From Gemmatimonadota bacterium (GTDB lineage Bacteria; Gemmatimonadota; Gemmatimonadetes; Longimicrobiales; Gaopeijiaceae), in contig SHZR01000001.1 of the NCBI GenBank assembly GCA_009692205.1, positions 1 to 64,000 on the forward strand: DNA of 64,000 bases, given 5' to 3'. Every line of letters begins with the position of its first letter. Position 1 is the stretch's first letter. Both the position numbers and the translations under genes were made by a program. This document shows positions 51,992 through 63,801 of this stretch, one piece after another. The notes beneath the pieces are model-generated. The model ran no database searches and had not been told where the DNA came from. It worked only from the letters and a program-made list of their open reading frames with translations.

Positions 51992-54178
51992 ATGTCCCGA
52001 GTCACCCCCCGCTTCGACGTGTTGGCCGCCGCCCGGTTTGCGCCGGCGACCAATGCCATCGCCAAGCACACGCGCATCGACCTAGCGGAGGTGTTCGGCG
52101 AGAACGTCTTCGGTCTGCACCAGATGAAGTCGCGACTTCCGAAAGCGCAGTACAAGGCGCTTCAGTCGACCATCCAGAGCGGAACGGAGCTCGATCCCAC
52201 GGTCGCCGACTCGGTCGCCATCGCCATGAAGGAGTGGGCGCTCGAGAAGGGCGCGACGCACTTCACGCACTGGTTCCAGCCCCTGACGGGCTCGACCGCC
52301 GAGAAGCACGACTCGTTCCTGAAGCCGACCGGCGACGGGCGCGCGATCGCGGAGTTCAGCGGGAAGGAGCTCGTACAGGGCGAGCCGGACGCCTCTTCGT
52401 TCCCGTCCGGAGGCCTGCGCGCCACGTTCGAGGCCCGCGGCTATACAGCGTGGGACCCCACCTCGCCGGCGTTCCTCATGGAGGGCCCGGGCGGGGCGTA
52501 TCTCTGCATCCCCACCGCGTTCGCATCGTGGGCGGGCGACTCGCTCGACGCCAAGACCCCGCTCCTGCGCTCCATGCACGCCGTGGACAAGCAGGCACGT
52601 CGAGCCCTCGCGCTCTTCGGCTCCGAGCCCAAGGCCGTGCGTGCGACGTGCGGACCCGAGCAGGAGTTCTTCCTGATCGACGAAGAGTTCTTCTACCGCC
52701 GCCCCGACCTCATCACGACCGGGCGCACCCTCTTCGGCACGAAGCCGCCGAAGGGTCAGGAGATGGAGGACCACTACTTCGGATCGATTCCGGCGCGCGT
52801 CCTCGAGTACATGAACGAAGTCGAGACCGAACTGTACCGGCTCGGCGTGCCGGTCATGACTCGCCACAACGAGGTCGCTCCGGCGCAGTACGAGGTGGCG
52901 CCGATCTATGAGGACGCCAACCAGGCCGCGGACCATCAGCAGCTCATGATGGCCACGATGCGCAGCGTCGCGCGGAAGTACGGGCTCGTATGCCTCCTGC
53001 ACGAGAAGCCGTTCCAGGGCGTGAACGGAAGCGGCAAGCACCTCAACTGGTCGATGGGGACGTCCGAGCAGAACCTCCTCGAGCCCGGCGAGACTCCGCA
53101 CCAGAACATGCAGTTCCTCTTCTTCTGTTCCGCGGTGCTCAAGGCGGTCGCGAGGCATCAGGACCTGCTGCGCGCCTCCGTGGCCCACGCCGGGAACGAC
53201 CATCGCCTCGGCGCAAACGAGGCGCCACCGGCGATCATCTCGGCGTTCATGGGTGAGCAGCTCGAGGACGTGTTCAAGCAGATCGAGAAGGCCGGGCACG
53301 CGAAGTCGAGCAAGTCCGGCGGCCTCATGGGGCTCGGCGTGCACGTCCTGCCGAAGCTGCCCAAGCACGCGGGCGACCGGAACCGCACCTCTCCGTTCGC
53401 GTTCACCGGGAACAAGTTCGAGTTCCGCGCGCTCGGGGGCGGCCAGAGCATCTCGTTCCCCGCCACCGTGCTGAACACCATCGTCGCCGAAGCCATCGAC
53501 GAGCTCTGCACGAAGCTCGACGGCGCCATGAAGAAGAAGGGCGCCAAGTTCGACGTCGAGCTCCGCAAGCTCCTCGCGAAGGAGATCCACGAGTTCAAGC
53601 ACATCATGTACAACGGGGACAACTACACCGAAGAGTGGGTGAAGGAGGCCAAGAAGCGCGGCCTACTGAACCTCAAGACCACCATGGAGTCTCTGCCCAG
53701 GCTCGTCGACAAGAAGAACCTGGCACTCTTCAAGAAGTACGGCGTTCTGTCGCATCGCGAGCTCGAGTCGCGCTACGAGATCTGCCTCGATCAGTACTTC
53801 AAGACGATCAACATCGAGGGCGAGACGGGCCAGCACATGGCGCAGACCATGTTCCTGCCCGCCGCGGTCCGGTACCTGAGCGACCTGCTCCAGACAGCAG
53901 AGCGCGCCGAGGACGTGGGCGTGAAGACCAAGGGCGTGCTCGCGACGGCGAAGAAGGTGAACGACCTCATCGATCAGCTGACGGAGAAGGTCGACCACCT
54001 CGCCAGCAAGAATCAGGAGCTCGGCGGGAACGACGTGCACTCGAAGGCGGAGCACATGCGCAAGGACATCGTGCCCGCGCTCACGGCGGTCCGTGACGTG
54101 GTCGATCGCCTGGAGCGCATAGTGCCGGACGACTACTGGCCCGTGCCGACGTACCGGGACATGCTGTTCGTGAAGTAG
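51992..54178 (+). CDS. glnN: Type III glutamine synthetase (GlnN)
   Basis: 728 residues, the length class of GSIII. The catalytic domain has VFGENVFG near the start, [10 protein letters not shown] (metal-binding glutamates), [34 protein letters not shown] and the ATP/ammonium loop [18 protein letters not shown]. The C-terminal helical extension (about 580-728) is typical of GSIII. It makes glutamine from glutamate and ammonium. GSI- and GSII-type genes are not in the window. Monocistronic, with a strong hairpin after the stop. Confidence 0.96.
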   Translation: MSRVTPRFDVLAAARFAPATNAIAKHTRIDLAEVFGENVFGLHQMKSRLPKAQYKALQSTIQSGTELDPTVADSVAIAMKEWALEKGATHFTHWFQPLTGSTAEKHDSFLKPTGDGRAIAEFSGKELVQGEPDASSFPSGGLRATFEARGYTAWDPTSPAFLMEGPGGAYLCIPTAFASWAGDSLDAKTPLLRSMHAVDKQARRALALFGSEPKAVRATCGPEQEFFLIDEEFFYRRPDLITTGRTLFGTKPPKGQEMEDHYFGSIPARVLEYMNEVETELYRLGVPVMTRHNEVAPAQYEVAPIYEDANQAADHQQLMMATMRSVARKYGLVCLLHEKPFQGVNGSGKHLNWSMGTSEQNLLEPGETPHQNMQFLFFCSAVLKAVARHQDLLRASVAHAGNDHRLGANEAPPAIISAFMGEQLEDVFKQIEKAGHAKSSKSGGLMGLGVHVLPKLPKHAGDRNRTSPFAFTGNKFEFRALGGGQSISFPATVLNTIVAEAIDELCTKLDGAMKKKGAKFDVELRKLLAKEIHEFKHIMYNGDNYTEEWVKEAKKRGLLNLKTTMESLPRLVDKKNLALFKKYGVLSHRELESRYEICLDQYFKTINIEGETGQHMAQTMFLPAAVRYLSDLLQTAERAEDVGVKTKGVLATAKKVNDLIDQLTEKVDHLASKNQELGGNDVHSKAEHMRKDIVPALTAVRDVVDRLERIVPDDYWPVPTYRDMLFVK

Positions 54179-54197
54179 GCGTGTAGGTCGCGCGCAC

Positions 54198-54238
54198 AGA
54201 GAAGGGGCCGAGAGACTGAGTCTCTCGGCCCCTTCTCT
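54198..54238. terminator. Bidirectional terminator after glnN
   Basis: A perfect 18-bp stem (54198-54215 with 54221-54238) around the loop CTGAG, between glnN and the convergent PDZ gene. Little U-tract on the plus side (CTATTGG), but the symmetry and position support a shared terminator. Confidence 0.85.
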
Positions 54239-54250
54239 ATTGGTCGGCCG

Positions 54251-55231
54251 TCAGTTCCCGAGTCGGCCCATCACGCTGATCTCCCGTCCGTCGCGGCGAA
54301 TGTGGAGCGGGATGTCCTCGCCGGCCTCGTAGCTCCCGAGGACGCGCCGGACGCGCTCGGGCGTCGCAGCTTCGCGCTCGCCCACGCGCAAAATGACATC
54401 CCCGGCCTGGAGTCCGAGCGCCGAGTCCTCCGCGACGTCCACCACCAGCACGCCTTGGCTCGTGCCGAAGTACTGCCCCAGTCCCTCGTTGAGCGCGACC
54501 AGCTCGATCCCGTAGCGCGCGCTCGCGCCGTCGAGAAAGAGCGCACCCGGTCCGCCACCGAAGATCCTGACTTCCGGGGCGTCCGGCGGCTACGGCAGAT
54601 CCGGCGAGCGCCACTGGAATCCGCGCATGTCCTGGTCGAGGTTGCGCATCTGCTCGCGGAATCGCTCGACGTCGAAGTCCGGAACCGCGAACTCGAAGCT
54701 CCGGTCCGACAGGTCTTCCGGCAGCACGGTGGCCGTGCGCTCCTGTCCGTCGCGAAGGAACGTCACCTCGACCTCGTCCCCTGGCTCGAGTTCCCTCGCG
54801 AGCGCGAGGAGCCGCTGCACCGGAAGGGATTCGTCGAGGTCGAAGTCCTCCTCGGCGTCACCCGGGAGCGGCTCGAACAGCGAGTTGCTATCGATCCGAG
54901 TGATCACGTCGTCCTCGCGGATCCCGGCATCCCACGCCGGACCGTCCTCCAGCACGTTGGTCACGTGCGCGCCCTGCGCGTCCAGCGTGCTGCCCTGCGA
55001 CCCGTCCACCGAGATCCCCAGGCGCGGTCTCGCGCCGGGGAACGGGGCCATCATCGTGTCGAAGCGCGGCATCCGGAAGCACGCGCAGTCCTCGATCTGA
55101 TTCCCGTCGCGGTCCACGCAAAGGCAATCGTCGTCCGGCTGCTGCGCGGCCGCCGGTGCAAACGCGGCGCCGAGCGCCAGAGCGCCGACCGCCAGGATCC
55201 GCCCGACCCACCTCCCCCACCCCGTCATCAT
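54251..55231 (-). pseudogene. Exported double-PDZ protein interrupted by an in-frame amber codon
   Basis: From ATG 55231 the frame gives a signal peptide (AVGALALGAAFAPAAAQ), a cysteine-bearing segment and PDZ1 (about 58-165), then stops at TAG 54590-54592 after 213 residues. In the same frame, without any shift, 112 more residues follow to TGA at 54251: a linker (PPDAPEVRIFGGG) and PDZ2 (GIELVALNEGLG...VLVVDVAEDSALGLQAGDVILRVG). Both halves look intact, so a single GAG-to-TAG type change is likely. TAG is a normal stop in other genes here. The protein resembles HtrA minus the protease domain. If truncated, PDZ1 alone may still function. Confidence 0.8.
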
Positions 55232-55315
55232 CAGACCCTTCTCCCGAAGTATGGAGTCCCTCGCACCTACGTCTTGGATGCGGAGAGGGACTTCGGGGTT
55301 GCCGCGGCAACGTCG

Positions 55316-56865
<1,550 letters not shown>

Positions 56866-56866
<1 letters not shown>

Positions 56867-58701
56867 CAGAAGACCACCGGTACGAGGCGGCGTCTGAGGA
56901 TCCGGACGAGATCGGTGCGTCTCACCACGCGGTCGTCGACCACGGAGAAGATCCCCGTGGCGCCCTCGATGTCGCGCAGCCCCTGGAACGACGAGCGGAC
57001 GTCGGACGGGGAGAGGCGGCCCGGGCTAAGCGCTTCGAGCAACAGCAGCGCGGCGTCGTACCCGATCGCAGGCGTCGGGCTCACCAGCGTCCGTTGGAAG
57101 TGGAGCTCGTACGCGTCCTGGAAGCGAGCGAACCCGGGCGAACCCGGGCCGATGCCCGCTGGGACGGTCGCCACGACCCCGTCCAGGTAGAGCGGATCCA
57201 GCAGCTCGAGGACCTGGGGATCGGTCCACCCGGACGTACCCATCAACTCGATGGCGAGCGTATCGAGGGCGAAGTGCGCGAGCTGCGGCGCGATGTACTC
57301 CACGTCCTCGGGAGGGATCGGAAGGAAGATGCCGACCGGCTCCAACATCTCGACCCGCAGCGTATCCTCCGCACCCAATCCCAGGGCCGCGACCTCCGCG
57401 GCCCGCAGGGAGTCCCTAGCACCGAGGATCTGACTCTCGAAGAACGTCGCCTGGGGTGAATAGGCGAACCGGCCCACGATGAGGACTCCCAGCCTCTCGG
57501 CCTCCGCCTGGAATGCGTCGGCTTCTTCGTACGCCGTCTGGCTCTCCGGGAGCAGAATCGCCACCCGCTGGAACGCGCGCGAGGCCGCGTAGCGCGCCAC
57601 GACCTGGGCAGCCTGCGGGTCCGCTCCCTCGAGCGAGTACACGCCTTCGCCCGCCGCGACCGCGGTGCGCGCCGTCGGCGACACGATGGGCAGGGCACCC
57701 TGACGTGCCCGCCCCGCAGACAGGAGCGCCTCGTCTTCCAAGAACCCGATGACGCCCGCCACACCCTCGATCTCCAGCTCCGCGACGAACCCAGCCGCGA
57801 TCACGGGATCGCCCCGATCGTCGCGGGGGGTCACCGTCACCTGGTAGGGCTCTCCGAGCGCCGTAGCCGCCGCCACCTCGATGCCCTCCCGCACCAGCCG
57901 AGCGAACTCGGACAGCGCCGGCGGCCCCCCATGCGGCAGCACGGTGGCGATGGTGAACGATGTCGCTCGGCGCCGGTCCGCTGGCAGCTCGCCGCGCATG
58001 ACGCCCTCAGCCACCTCGCGCTCGGGTGCCACGGCCCCGGCGGCGATCGCCGCGGCCGCGAGTGCCGTGGCACGCTCGGCCTCTCCGCGCTCGAGAAGGT
58101 TGACCGCATGACGCACCTGAACGATCGGCGCGAGCGGGCCATCCGTCGGAGCGGCCACGAGCACAGCCTCGAGCTCTTCGGCCGACAGCGAGTCGGCCGC
58201 GGCGCGAGCGATCGGTATCGCGAGTTCGAGCTCCGCAGCGCCCGCGGTCTCGTCGATCCTCAGGAGCCGGTCGAGCTGACGCGCGGCGTTCCCCGGCCAC
58301 GCGTCGACCTGCAGCAGGCGCACGGCCGTGGCGCGTGGGTCTCCGGGCCGAAGAAGCCCTAGGTACCGCTCGGCGGCTGCATCTGCCCTGTCGCCCGATC
58401 CCAGCGCGAGTTCCACGCGGGCGCTCAGTAACAGAGCCTCCCCGGAGACGTCAGCCGCCGGAAAGCGCTCCATGAGGTCGGCGGCGGTGCGAAGTGCTTC
58501 CGGGAACCGGCGCGCCTCGAACGACGCCTCGGCCGAGCCCAGCAGTCGCTGCGCCTCGGCCTGCTCAGCCCGCGAAACCGCGCCGGGCGCGAGAACCGGC
58601 GGGGGAAGCTCGACCCCCGGGCCCGTGCCGCCCGTGATCTGGCACGCGGTCAGGGCAAAGCCGAGCCAGACCGACGCGCGACGCCCGATCACGAGCCGCA
58701 C
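56866..58701 (-). CDS. LpoA-like lipoprotein with TPR and periplasmic-binding-protein domains
   Basis: 611 residues. A lipoprotein signal ([11 protein letters not shown], Cys20) is followed by a helical TPR-like domain (about 40-220) and a periplasmic ligand-binding fold (about 235-600) with [27 protein letters not shown] and [17 protein letters not shown]-like patterns. This is the layout of LpoA, the outer-membrane activator of penicillin-binding proteins, and of branched-chain amino acid binding proteins. No ABC permease is nearby, which favours the LpoA-like reading. Confidence 0.75.
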
Positions 58702-58713
58702 GCGCTCACGTCG

Positions 58714-60816
58714 TTACTCCTCCTGCTTCGGCGCCGCCTCGCCGACGCTCGCTTCGACCACACTCGCTTCGGCCACGGCTGCTTCGGCCACGGCTGCTTC
58801 GACCACGATCGCGGGACTCGTCGGAGCGGGTCCGCGGTCTCGCGATCCCCTCGATCCGCCCTCCCTAGGAGGCTTGTTCCGCTTGCCTGCCTGGGTCGCG
58901 GCAATGAGCTCCGCGTCGTCGTCCTCTTCGCCGGCCTTCGCCGCAGCCTCGGCGGCAGCAGCGGCTGCAAGCGCTGCAGTCCGCGCGGCCTCGATCTGCT
59001 CCTGCGATTTCCGTGCGGGGCGCTCCGTGATCTCGAGCACGATGCGGCGGTTCGCCGCGTCAGACTCGACCACCCGCAGGGACACCGTGTCACCCGCGCC
59101 GTAGTACTCCTCGAGCTTCTCGGCCTCCTCGACACCCGAATGGGAGGCCGGGACGAAGCCCTCGATCTCGTCGCCGAGATCCACGACGAAGCCCTTCTCC
59201 TGGAGTCGCGCCACTTTGCCGTCCTGCTCGACCTTCGGAGCCAGTCGCTCCGAGATCGCCGGCCACGGATCCTCCTGCAGCTGCTTCATGCCGAGGCTGA
59301 TGCGCTTGTTCTCCGAGTCCACGTCCAGGACCATGACCTCGAGCTGCTGCCCCTTCTGCACGACCTCGGCCGGGTGCTCCACGCGCCGGGTCCAGCTCAT
59401 GTCGGACACGTGCACCAGCCCGTCGATTCCGGACTCGATCTCCACGAACGCGCCGAACGAAGTCAGGTTGCGGACGGCGCCGGTGAGTCGCGTGCCGGTG
59501 GGATACTTGGCCGGAAGCGCGAGCCACGGATCTTCCTCGATCTGCTTCATGCCGAGCGAGATCTTCTCGTCCTTCGGATCGACCTTCAGCACCACCGCTT
59601 CGATCTCGTTGCCGATCGTCACGACCTTCGACGGATGGCGAACGTTGCGCGTCCAGGACATCTCCGAGATGTGGACGAGGCCCTCGACGCCCTTCTCCAA
59701 CTCGACGAACGCACCGTAGTTGGTGATCGATACCACGCGACCACGCACGCGCGAGCCGACAGGATACTTCTTGTCGATGTCCGTCCACGGATACGGCAGG
59801 AGCTGCTTGAGCCCGAGCGAGATCCTTTCGCGGTTCCAGTCGATATCGAGCACCTTCACGTCGATGGTCTGCGCGATGTCGACCACCTCGGACGGATGTC
59901 CGACGCGGCCCCACGACATGTCGGTGATGTGCAGCAGCCCGTCGAGACCGCCGAGGTCGATGAAGGCGCCGAAGTCCGTGATGTTCTTCACGACGCCCTC
60001 GCGCACCTGACCGACGAGCAGCTCCTTCACCAAGGTCCCGCGCTTCGACTCGCGCTCGGCCTCGAGGATCACGCGACGCGAGACGACGATGTTCCGCCGA
60101 CGCTTGTTGAGCTTGATGATCTTGAACTTGTAGACCTCGCCGATGAGGTCTTCGATGTTCGGCACCCTGCGGAGCGCGATCTGCGAACCGGGGAGGAACG
60201 CGTCCACGCCCATGAGGTCCACGGTGACGCCGCCCTTGATCTTCCGGACCAGCGTGCCCTTGACCGGACGATCGGCTTCGTGGGCTTCCCTGATCTTCTC
60301 CCACACCCGCAGGAAATCTGCCTTCTTCTTGGAAAGGACGACGACGCCGTCATCGTCCTCGAGGCTCTCCAGCAGGACCTCGACCTCGGTGCCGGGCTCG
60401 GGTGCCTCCTTGAACTCGTCGAGCGGAACCGCGCCCTCGCTCTTGAAGCCGAACTCGAGGATGACCGACGACGCCGTTACGCGGAGCACCTTCGCGTTGA
60501 CGATCTCGCCTTCGCGGAACTCCTGGAAGTCGCCGCTGAACTGCACGAGCATCGCCTCGAACTCTTCCTTCGAGGTCTCGAGCTGCTCTTCGCCGTACGG
60601 GTCGTTGAACAGCTCGGGCGAGATTCCCTGCGCGAGCGCGACCCTCGATGACCGATCCTCGGCTTCCTCCGCCGCGATTTCCGCAGCCGTCAGGGTTCTG
60701 ACTTCGCCGGTCAACGCGTCGACCACGACTTCTTCGCCGTCTCCGGGAGAATCGTCGGAGGATGCGTCGTGTGCGAGGGTCGGGTCCGACGGGGAATTGG
60801 TGCGAGAAGGAGTCAT
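58714..60816 (-). CDS. rpsA: 30S ribosomal protein S1
   Basis: 700 residues from ATG 60816. Six S1 OB-fold repeats can be counted: EIVNAKVLRVTASSVILEF, PVKGTLVRKIKGGVTVDLMG, GVVKNITDFGAFIDLGG, GRVVSITNYGAFVELEKG, GAVRNLTSFGAFVEIESG and GKVARLQEKGFVVDLGD. Repeats 3 to 5 share the DMSWxRxxxHPxEVV motif. An acidic N-terminus (about 1-70) and a long Ala/Glu-rich C-terminus with pentapeptide repeats extend it. S1 binds mRNA leaders during initiation. It follows tyrA-aroA-cmk. Confidence 0.95.
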   Translation of the reverse strand: MTPSRTNSPSDPTLAHDASSDDSPGDGEEVVVDALTGEVRTLTAAEIAAEEAEDRSSRVALAQGISPELFNDPYGEEQLETSKEEFEAMLVQFSGDFQEFREGEIVNAKVLRVTASSVILEFGFKSEGAVPLDEFKEAPEPGTEVEVLLESLEDDDGVVVLSKKKADFLRVWEKIREAHEADRPVKGTLVRKIKGGVTVDLMGVDAFLPGSQIALRRVPNIEDLIGEVYKFKIIKLNKRRRNIVVSRRVILEAERESKRGTLVKELLVGQVREGVVKNITDFGAFIDLGGLDGLLHITDMSWGRVGHPSEVVDIAQTIDVKVLDIDWNRERISLGLKQLLPYPWTDIDKKYPVGSRVRGRVVSITNYGAFVELEKGVEGLVHISEMSWTRNVRHPSKVVTIGNEIEAVVLKVDPKDEKISLGMKQIEEDPWLALPAKYPTGTRLTGAVRNLTSFGAFVEIESGIDGLVHVSDMSWTRRVEHPAEVVQKGQQLEVMVLDVDSENKRISLGMKQLQEDPWPAISERLAPKVEQDGKVARLQEKGFVVDLGDEIEGFVPASHSGVEEAEKLEEYYGAGDTVSLRVVESDAANRRIVLEITERPARKSQEQIEAARTAALAAAAAAEAAAKAGEEDDDAELIAATQAGKRNKPPREGGSRGSRDRGPAPTSPAIVVEAAVAEAAVAEASVVEASVGEAAPKQEE
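58751..58810 (-). repeat. Four 15-bp tandem units in the rpsA 3' end
   Basis: Units at 58751, 58766, 58781 and 58796, two of them identical (GCTTCGGCCACGGCT on the plus strand), the outer two diverging at a few bases. They encode pentapeptides of the form V-A-E-A-A or V-V-E-A-S in the disordered S1 tail. Copy number could vary by replication slippage. Confidence 0.9.
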
Positions 60817-60826
60817 GGAGCCTCGG

Positions 60827-60845
60827 CTCGCGCGGAACGCGCGAG
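60827..60845 (-). promoter_or_regulatory. Hairpin immediately upstream of the rpsA start
   Basis: CTCGCGCG (60827-60834) pairs with CGCGCGAG (60838-60845) around a 3-nt loop. On the mRNA the hairpin ends 10 nt before the ATG, with a GAGG between them. Structured leaders of this kind support S1 autoregulation in E. coli; the role here is inferred. Confidence 0.5.
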
Positions 60846-60974
60846 ATCTCTGACCGGGCTCGGGAGACGAGCGCCGGGCTGCGGGTGATACGCTGCGAGC
60901 GGCTTTCGCTCGACGGCGGCCCCGCACCGCGCTTTACGCCAGGTGGGGAGCCCGGTGAAGCTAGGCCGACCCCT

Positions 60975-61676
60975 TTATAGCGTCAACCTGCGCACGAGGT
61001 CGACGACCTTGGCTACCTGCTCCTCGAAGGTGAGGCGCGTCGTGTCGATCTCCACCGCGCCTTCGGGTACCCGCAGGGGCGAGATGTCCCGGCCCGAGTC
61101 CTTGCCGTCTCGTTCCGAAATCGCGTCCGCCTGCCGGGCGACGCGCTCCTCGCTCGCCGCCCCGCCGGTCTCCAGGAGGCGTCGTCGCGCGCGCTCCGCC
61201 AGGTCGGCGACCAGATAGACCTTCACCGCCGCGTCGGGGAACACCACCGAGCCCATGTCGCGCCCGTCGGCGACCAGCCGTCCGTGCGCCCCGGCCTCCC
61301 GTTGCAGCTCGAGCAGGCACGCTCGGGCGGCCGGAAGCCGCGCGAGCGCGGCCACGCGGTCGGTCACCTTTGCGGTCCGCAGCTCGCTGACGAGCGCGCG
61401 CCCGCGCAGGCGCACCTCGAAGCCCCCCTCGGTCGGGTGCTGGGACACGCCGAACGCCTTGATCTGCTCCGTGCCGAGCCCCGCCCACGCGCTCTCCGGG
61501 ACACCCGCGTCGAGGAGCGCGAACGTGAGCGCTCGATAGAGGGCACCCGAGTCCAGGTGCCTGAAGCCCAGCCGGCGAGCGACCTCGCGCGCCGTGGTCG
61601 ACTTGCCCGACCCCGCCGGGCCGTCGAGCGTCACGACCGGGCCCTCGCGCTCAGGATTGACGCGGCCGGAAGTCAC
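60975..61676 (-). CDS. cmk: (d)CMP kinase
   Basis: 233 residues from GTG 61676, overlapping the aroA stop (GTGA). P-loop GPAGSGKST (19-27), LDSGALYRALTF for the NMP pocket, LVADGRDMGSVVFPDAAVKVYL and RDISPLR. It phosphorylates CMP and dCMP. A 158-bp gap to rpsA contains the S1 leader. Confidence 0.95.
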   Translation of the reverse strand: MTSGRVNPEREGPVVTLDGPAGSGKSTTAREVARRLGFRHLDSGALYRALTFALLDAGVPESAWAGLGTEQIKAFGVSQHPTEGGFEVRLRGRALVSELRTAKVTDRVAALARLPAARACLLELQREAGAHGRLVADGRDMGSVVFPDAAVKVYLVADLAERARRRLLETGGAASEERVARQADAISERDGKDSGRDISPLRVPEGAVEIDTTRLTFEEQVAKVVDLVRRLTL

Positions 61677-62968
61677 GCCCGCGGCCGCGCGCCTGCGAGT
61701 CGATCCAGCAGCGCCCAGAACCCGGGGAAGCTCACGTCGGCGGCGGCGCGGTCGTCCACCTCGATGTCGTTCGAGCCGATCGCACCCAATACGCCGAAGG
61801 CCATGGCGATGCGGTGGTCGCCTCGCGTGCGCACGCGCCCCCGGAGAGGCTGATTGCTCCCCTCGACGTCCAGGCCGTCGGGCCGCTCCTCCACGCGGAC
61901 GCCCAGGGCCCGGAGGTTCTCGACCATGGCCGCGATCCGGTCCGACTCCTTGGCGCGCAGCTCCTCGGCGCCCGTGATGCTCGTGACGCCCTCCGCGCGG
62001 GCACCGAGTGCGGCGATGAGCGGCAGTTCGTCGATCAGGCGAGGGACTTCCGCGCCGCCGATCTCGACGCCGCGCAGGCTGACGGGCCCCACCGACACGC
62101 GACCGACAGGTTCGACGCCCCACGCACTCGTGTCGGGCTCGACGCGCACGTCGGCCCCCATGCGCTGGAGGACCTCCAAGAACGCCGTTCGGGTCGGATT
62201 GAGGCCGACCTGCTCGACCTCGATCCCGTCTCCGGCTCCGCCCAGCACCGCGAAAGCCAGGACGAATGCTGCCGACGAGACGTCACCCGGAACGGCGAAG
62301 TCGAACGGCCAGATCCGGTCCGGCGGGGACTCGAGGCTCACCTTCCAGCCACCGGCAACCGGACCGGACTGCACCGGCACGCCGATGCTCTGGAAGAGGC
62401 GCTCCGTGTGGTCGCGCGATTGCGCCGGCTCCTGCACGTGCACCGACGCCCCCCCCGTGAGCCCGGCGAGCAGGATCGCACTCTTGACCTGTGCGCTGGC
62501 GATCGGAGTGGTCCAGTCGAGCGCGTCGAGCGGTCGCCGTCCATGCACCGTTAGGGGAAGGCGGCCGGCCTCCGCAGCATACTCGAACCGCGCGCCCATG
62601 CGCGTGAGAGGCTCGGTCACCCGTTTCATGGGTCGGGATCGCAGGGAGTCGTCTCCCGTGAGCGTCGCGCTGATCCCGCTCCCCGCGAGCACCCCGAGCA
62701 GGAGCCGGGTGCCCGTGCCGCTATTGCCGAGGTCGAGCGGTCGGTTCGATGCGGTGAGACCCGTGAAGCCGACCCCCTCGACGAGGACCTCGGACCCATC
62801 GGGCGGCAGGACGCCGATGCCCGCCCCGAGGCAGCGAAGCGCGGCCGCGGTCGAGGCGGCGTCCCCGCCGTAGAGCAACCCGGACAGACGGCTCTCGCCT
62901 TCCGCGAGCGACGCCAGGATGAGTGCTCTCTGCGTGAGCGACTTGTCTCCGGGTACGGTCACCTTCAC
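61673..62968 (-). CDS. aroA: 3-phosphoshikimate 1-carboxyvinyltransferase (EPSP synthase)
   Basis: 431 residues from GTG 62968. PGDKSLTQRALILASLA at the start (Lys and Ser bind shikimate-3-phosphate), LDLGNSGTGTRLLLGVLAG, and near the end EELRAKESDRIAAM with catalytic Glu/Lys and TRGDHRIAMAFGVLG. It makes EPSP in the shikimate pathway. Start and stop codons are overlapped by tyrA and cmk. Confidence 0.96.
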   Translation of the reverse strand: MKVTVPGDKSLTQRALILASLAEGESRLSGLLYGGDAASTAAALRCLGAGIGVLPPDGSEVLVEGVGFTGLTASNRPLDLGNSGTGTRLLLGVLAGSGISATLTGDDSLRSRPMKRVTEPLTRMGARFEYAAEAGRLPLTVHGRRPLDALDWTTPIASAQVKSAILLAGLTGGASVHVQEPAQSRDHTERLFQSIGVPVQSGPVAGGWKVSLESPPDRIWPFDFAVPGDVSSAAFVLAFAVLGGAGDGIEVEQVGLNPTRTAFLEVLQRMGADVRVEPDTSAWGVEPVGRVSVGPVSLRGVEIGGAEVPRLIDELPLIAALGARAEGVTSITGAEELRAKESDRIAAMVENLRALGVRVEERPDGLDVEGSNQPLRGRVRTRGDHRIAMAFGVLGAIGSNDIEVDDRAAADVSFPGFWALLDRLAGARPRA

Positions 62969-63801
62969 GACTGCCTCCAGGCCCGGGTCGTGCGCATCAT
63001 ATCAGCCAAGTCTTCCACGTCCTTCCGTTCCAACATATCGGCCATCCGTTCGGCGGTGCTCGCCAGCTCCCGGAGTCCCTTCGCCAGCTCGGGCGATGCG
63101 TGCTCCAGGAGGTCCTTCCATAGATCGGCGTTGCTGCCGGCCAGGCGCGTGGTGTCACGCCCTCCCGGACCCATCTGCTCCGGTCGGATGTTCGCCTCCA
63201 TCAACACGGTGGCGAGCGCGTTCGCCGTGAGCTGGGGCAGATGGCTCACCCGGGCCATCAATCGATCATGCTCGTCGGCATCGATCTCGGCAGGGCGTGC
63301 GCCGAGCGACCGCCAGAGCGCGTGCACCTGCGGCACGCGGTCGGCCGCCGCGGGGCACGCAACCGTCCAGACTCGGGCGCCCGAATAGAGATCGGGGCTC
63401 GACGCTCCGAAGCCGAACTCCTCACTTCCCGCCATCGGGTGGCAGCCCACCCACCGCTCCGCGACCCCGGCTGCGGCGGCGGCGCGGGCGAGCGGCGCCT
63501 TCAAGCTCGCCACGTCGGACAGCGTGGCGCTCGCGGACGCGGCCTCGGCCACTCCCGCCATCAGGTCACAGCTCGCGCCTAGCGGTGTGGCGAGCACCAC
63601 CAAGTCCGCGCCCCGCACCGCGTCGCGCCACTCGCTCGGCGCCTCGTCCACCACACCGGCCTCGAGCGCAGCCTCGCGCTCCTCGCGCCGCGGGGACCAT
63701 CCGATCACGCGCGGCCGCACCTCGAGCGCCGACAGGGCGCGAGCGAGCGAGCCCCCCATGACCCCGAGGCCCAGGACGGCCACCGCTGCGAACTCGCTCA
63801 C
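62965..63801 (-). CDS. tyrA: Prephenate/arogenate dehydrogenase
   Basis: 278 residues from GTG 63801. An N-terminal Rossmann domain [15 protein letters not shown] and the TyrA substrate motif GCHPMAGSE; the helical C-terminal dimerisation domain (about 165-278) completes it. No ACT domain is attached. It makes 4-hydroxyphenylpyruvate for tyrosine. The start overlaps the RNase Z stop (GTGA), and its stop overlaps the aroA start. Confidence 0.92.
   Translation of the reverse strand: MSEFAAVAVLGLGVMGGSLARALSALEVRPRVIGWSPRREEREAALEAGVVDEAPSEWRDAVRGADLVVLATPLGASCDLMAGVAEAASASATLSDVASLKAPLARAAAAAGVAERWVGCHPMAGSEEFGFGASSPDLYSGARVWTVACPAAADRVPQVHALWRSLGARPAEIDADEHDRLMARVSHLPQLTANALATVLMEANIRPEQMGPGGRDTTRLAGSNADLWKDLLEHASPELAKGLRELASTAERMADMLERKDVEDLADMMRTTRAWRQS

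Noticed and set aside
54590-54592. Pyrrolysine or recoded TAG at the amber codon
   Set aside because: No pyl genes seen, and TAG ends several other genes here; a point mutation is simpler.
54237-54614. Alternative minus-strand frame over the second PDZ domain
   Set aside because: Arginine-rich shadow; the PDZ sequence is in the frame that continues past the amber codon.
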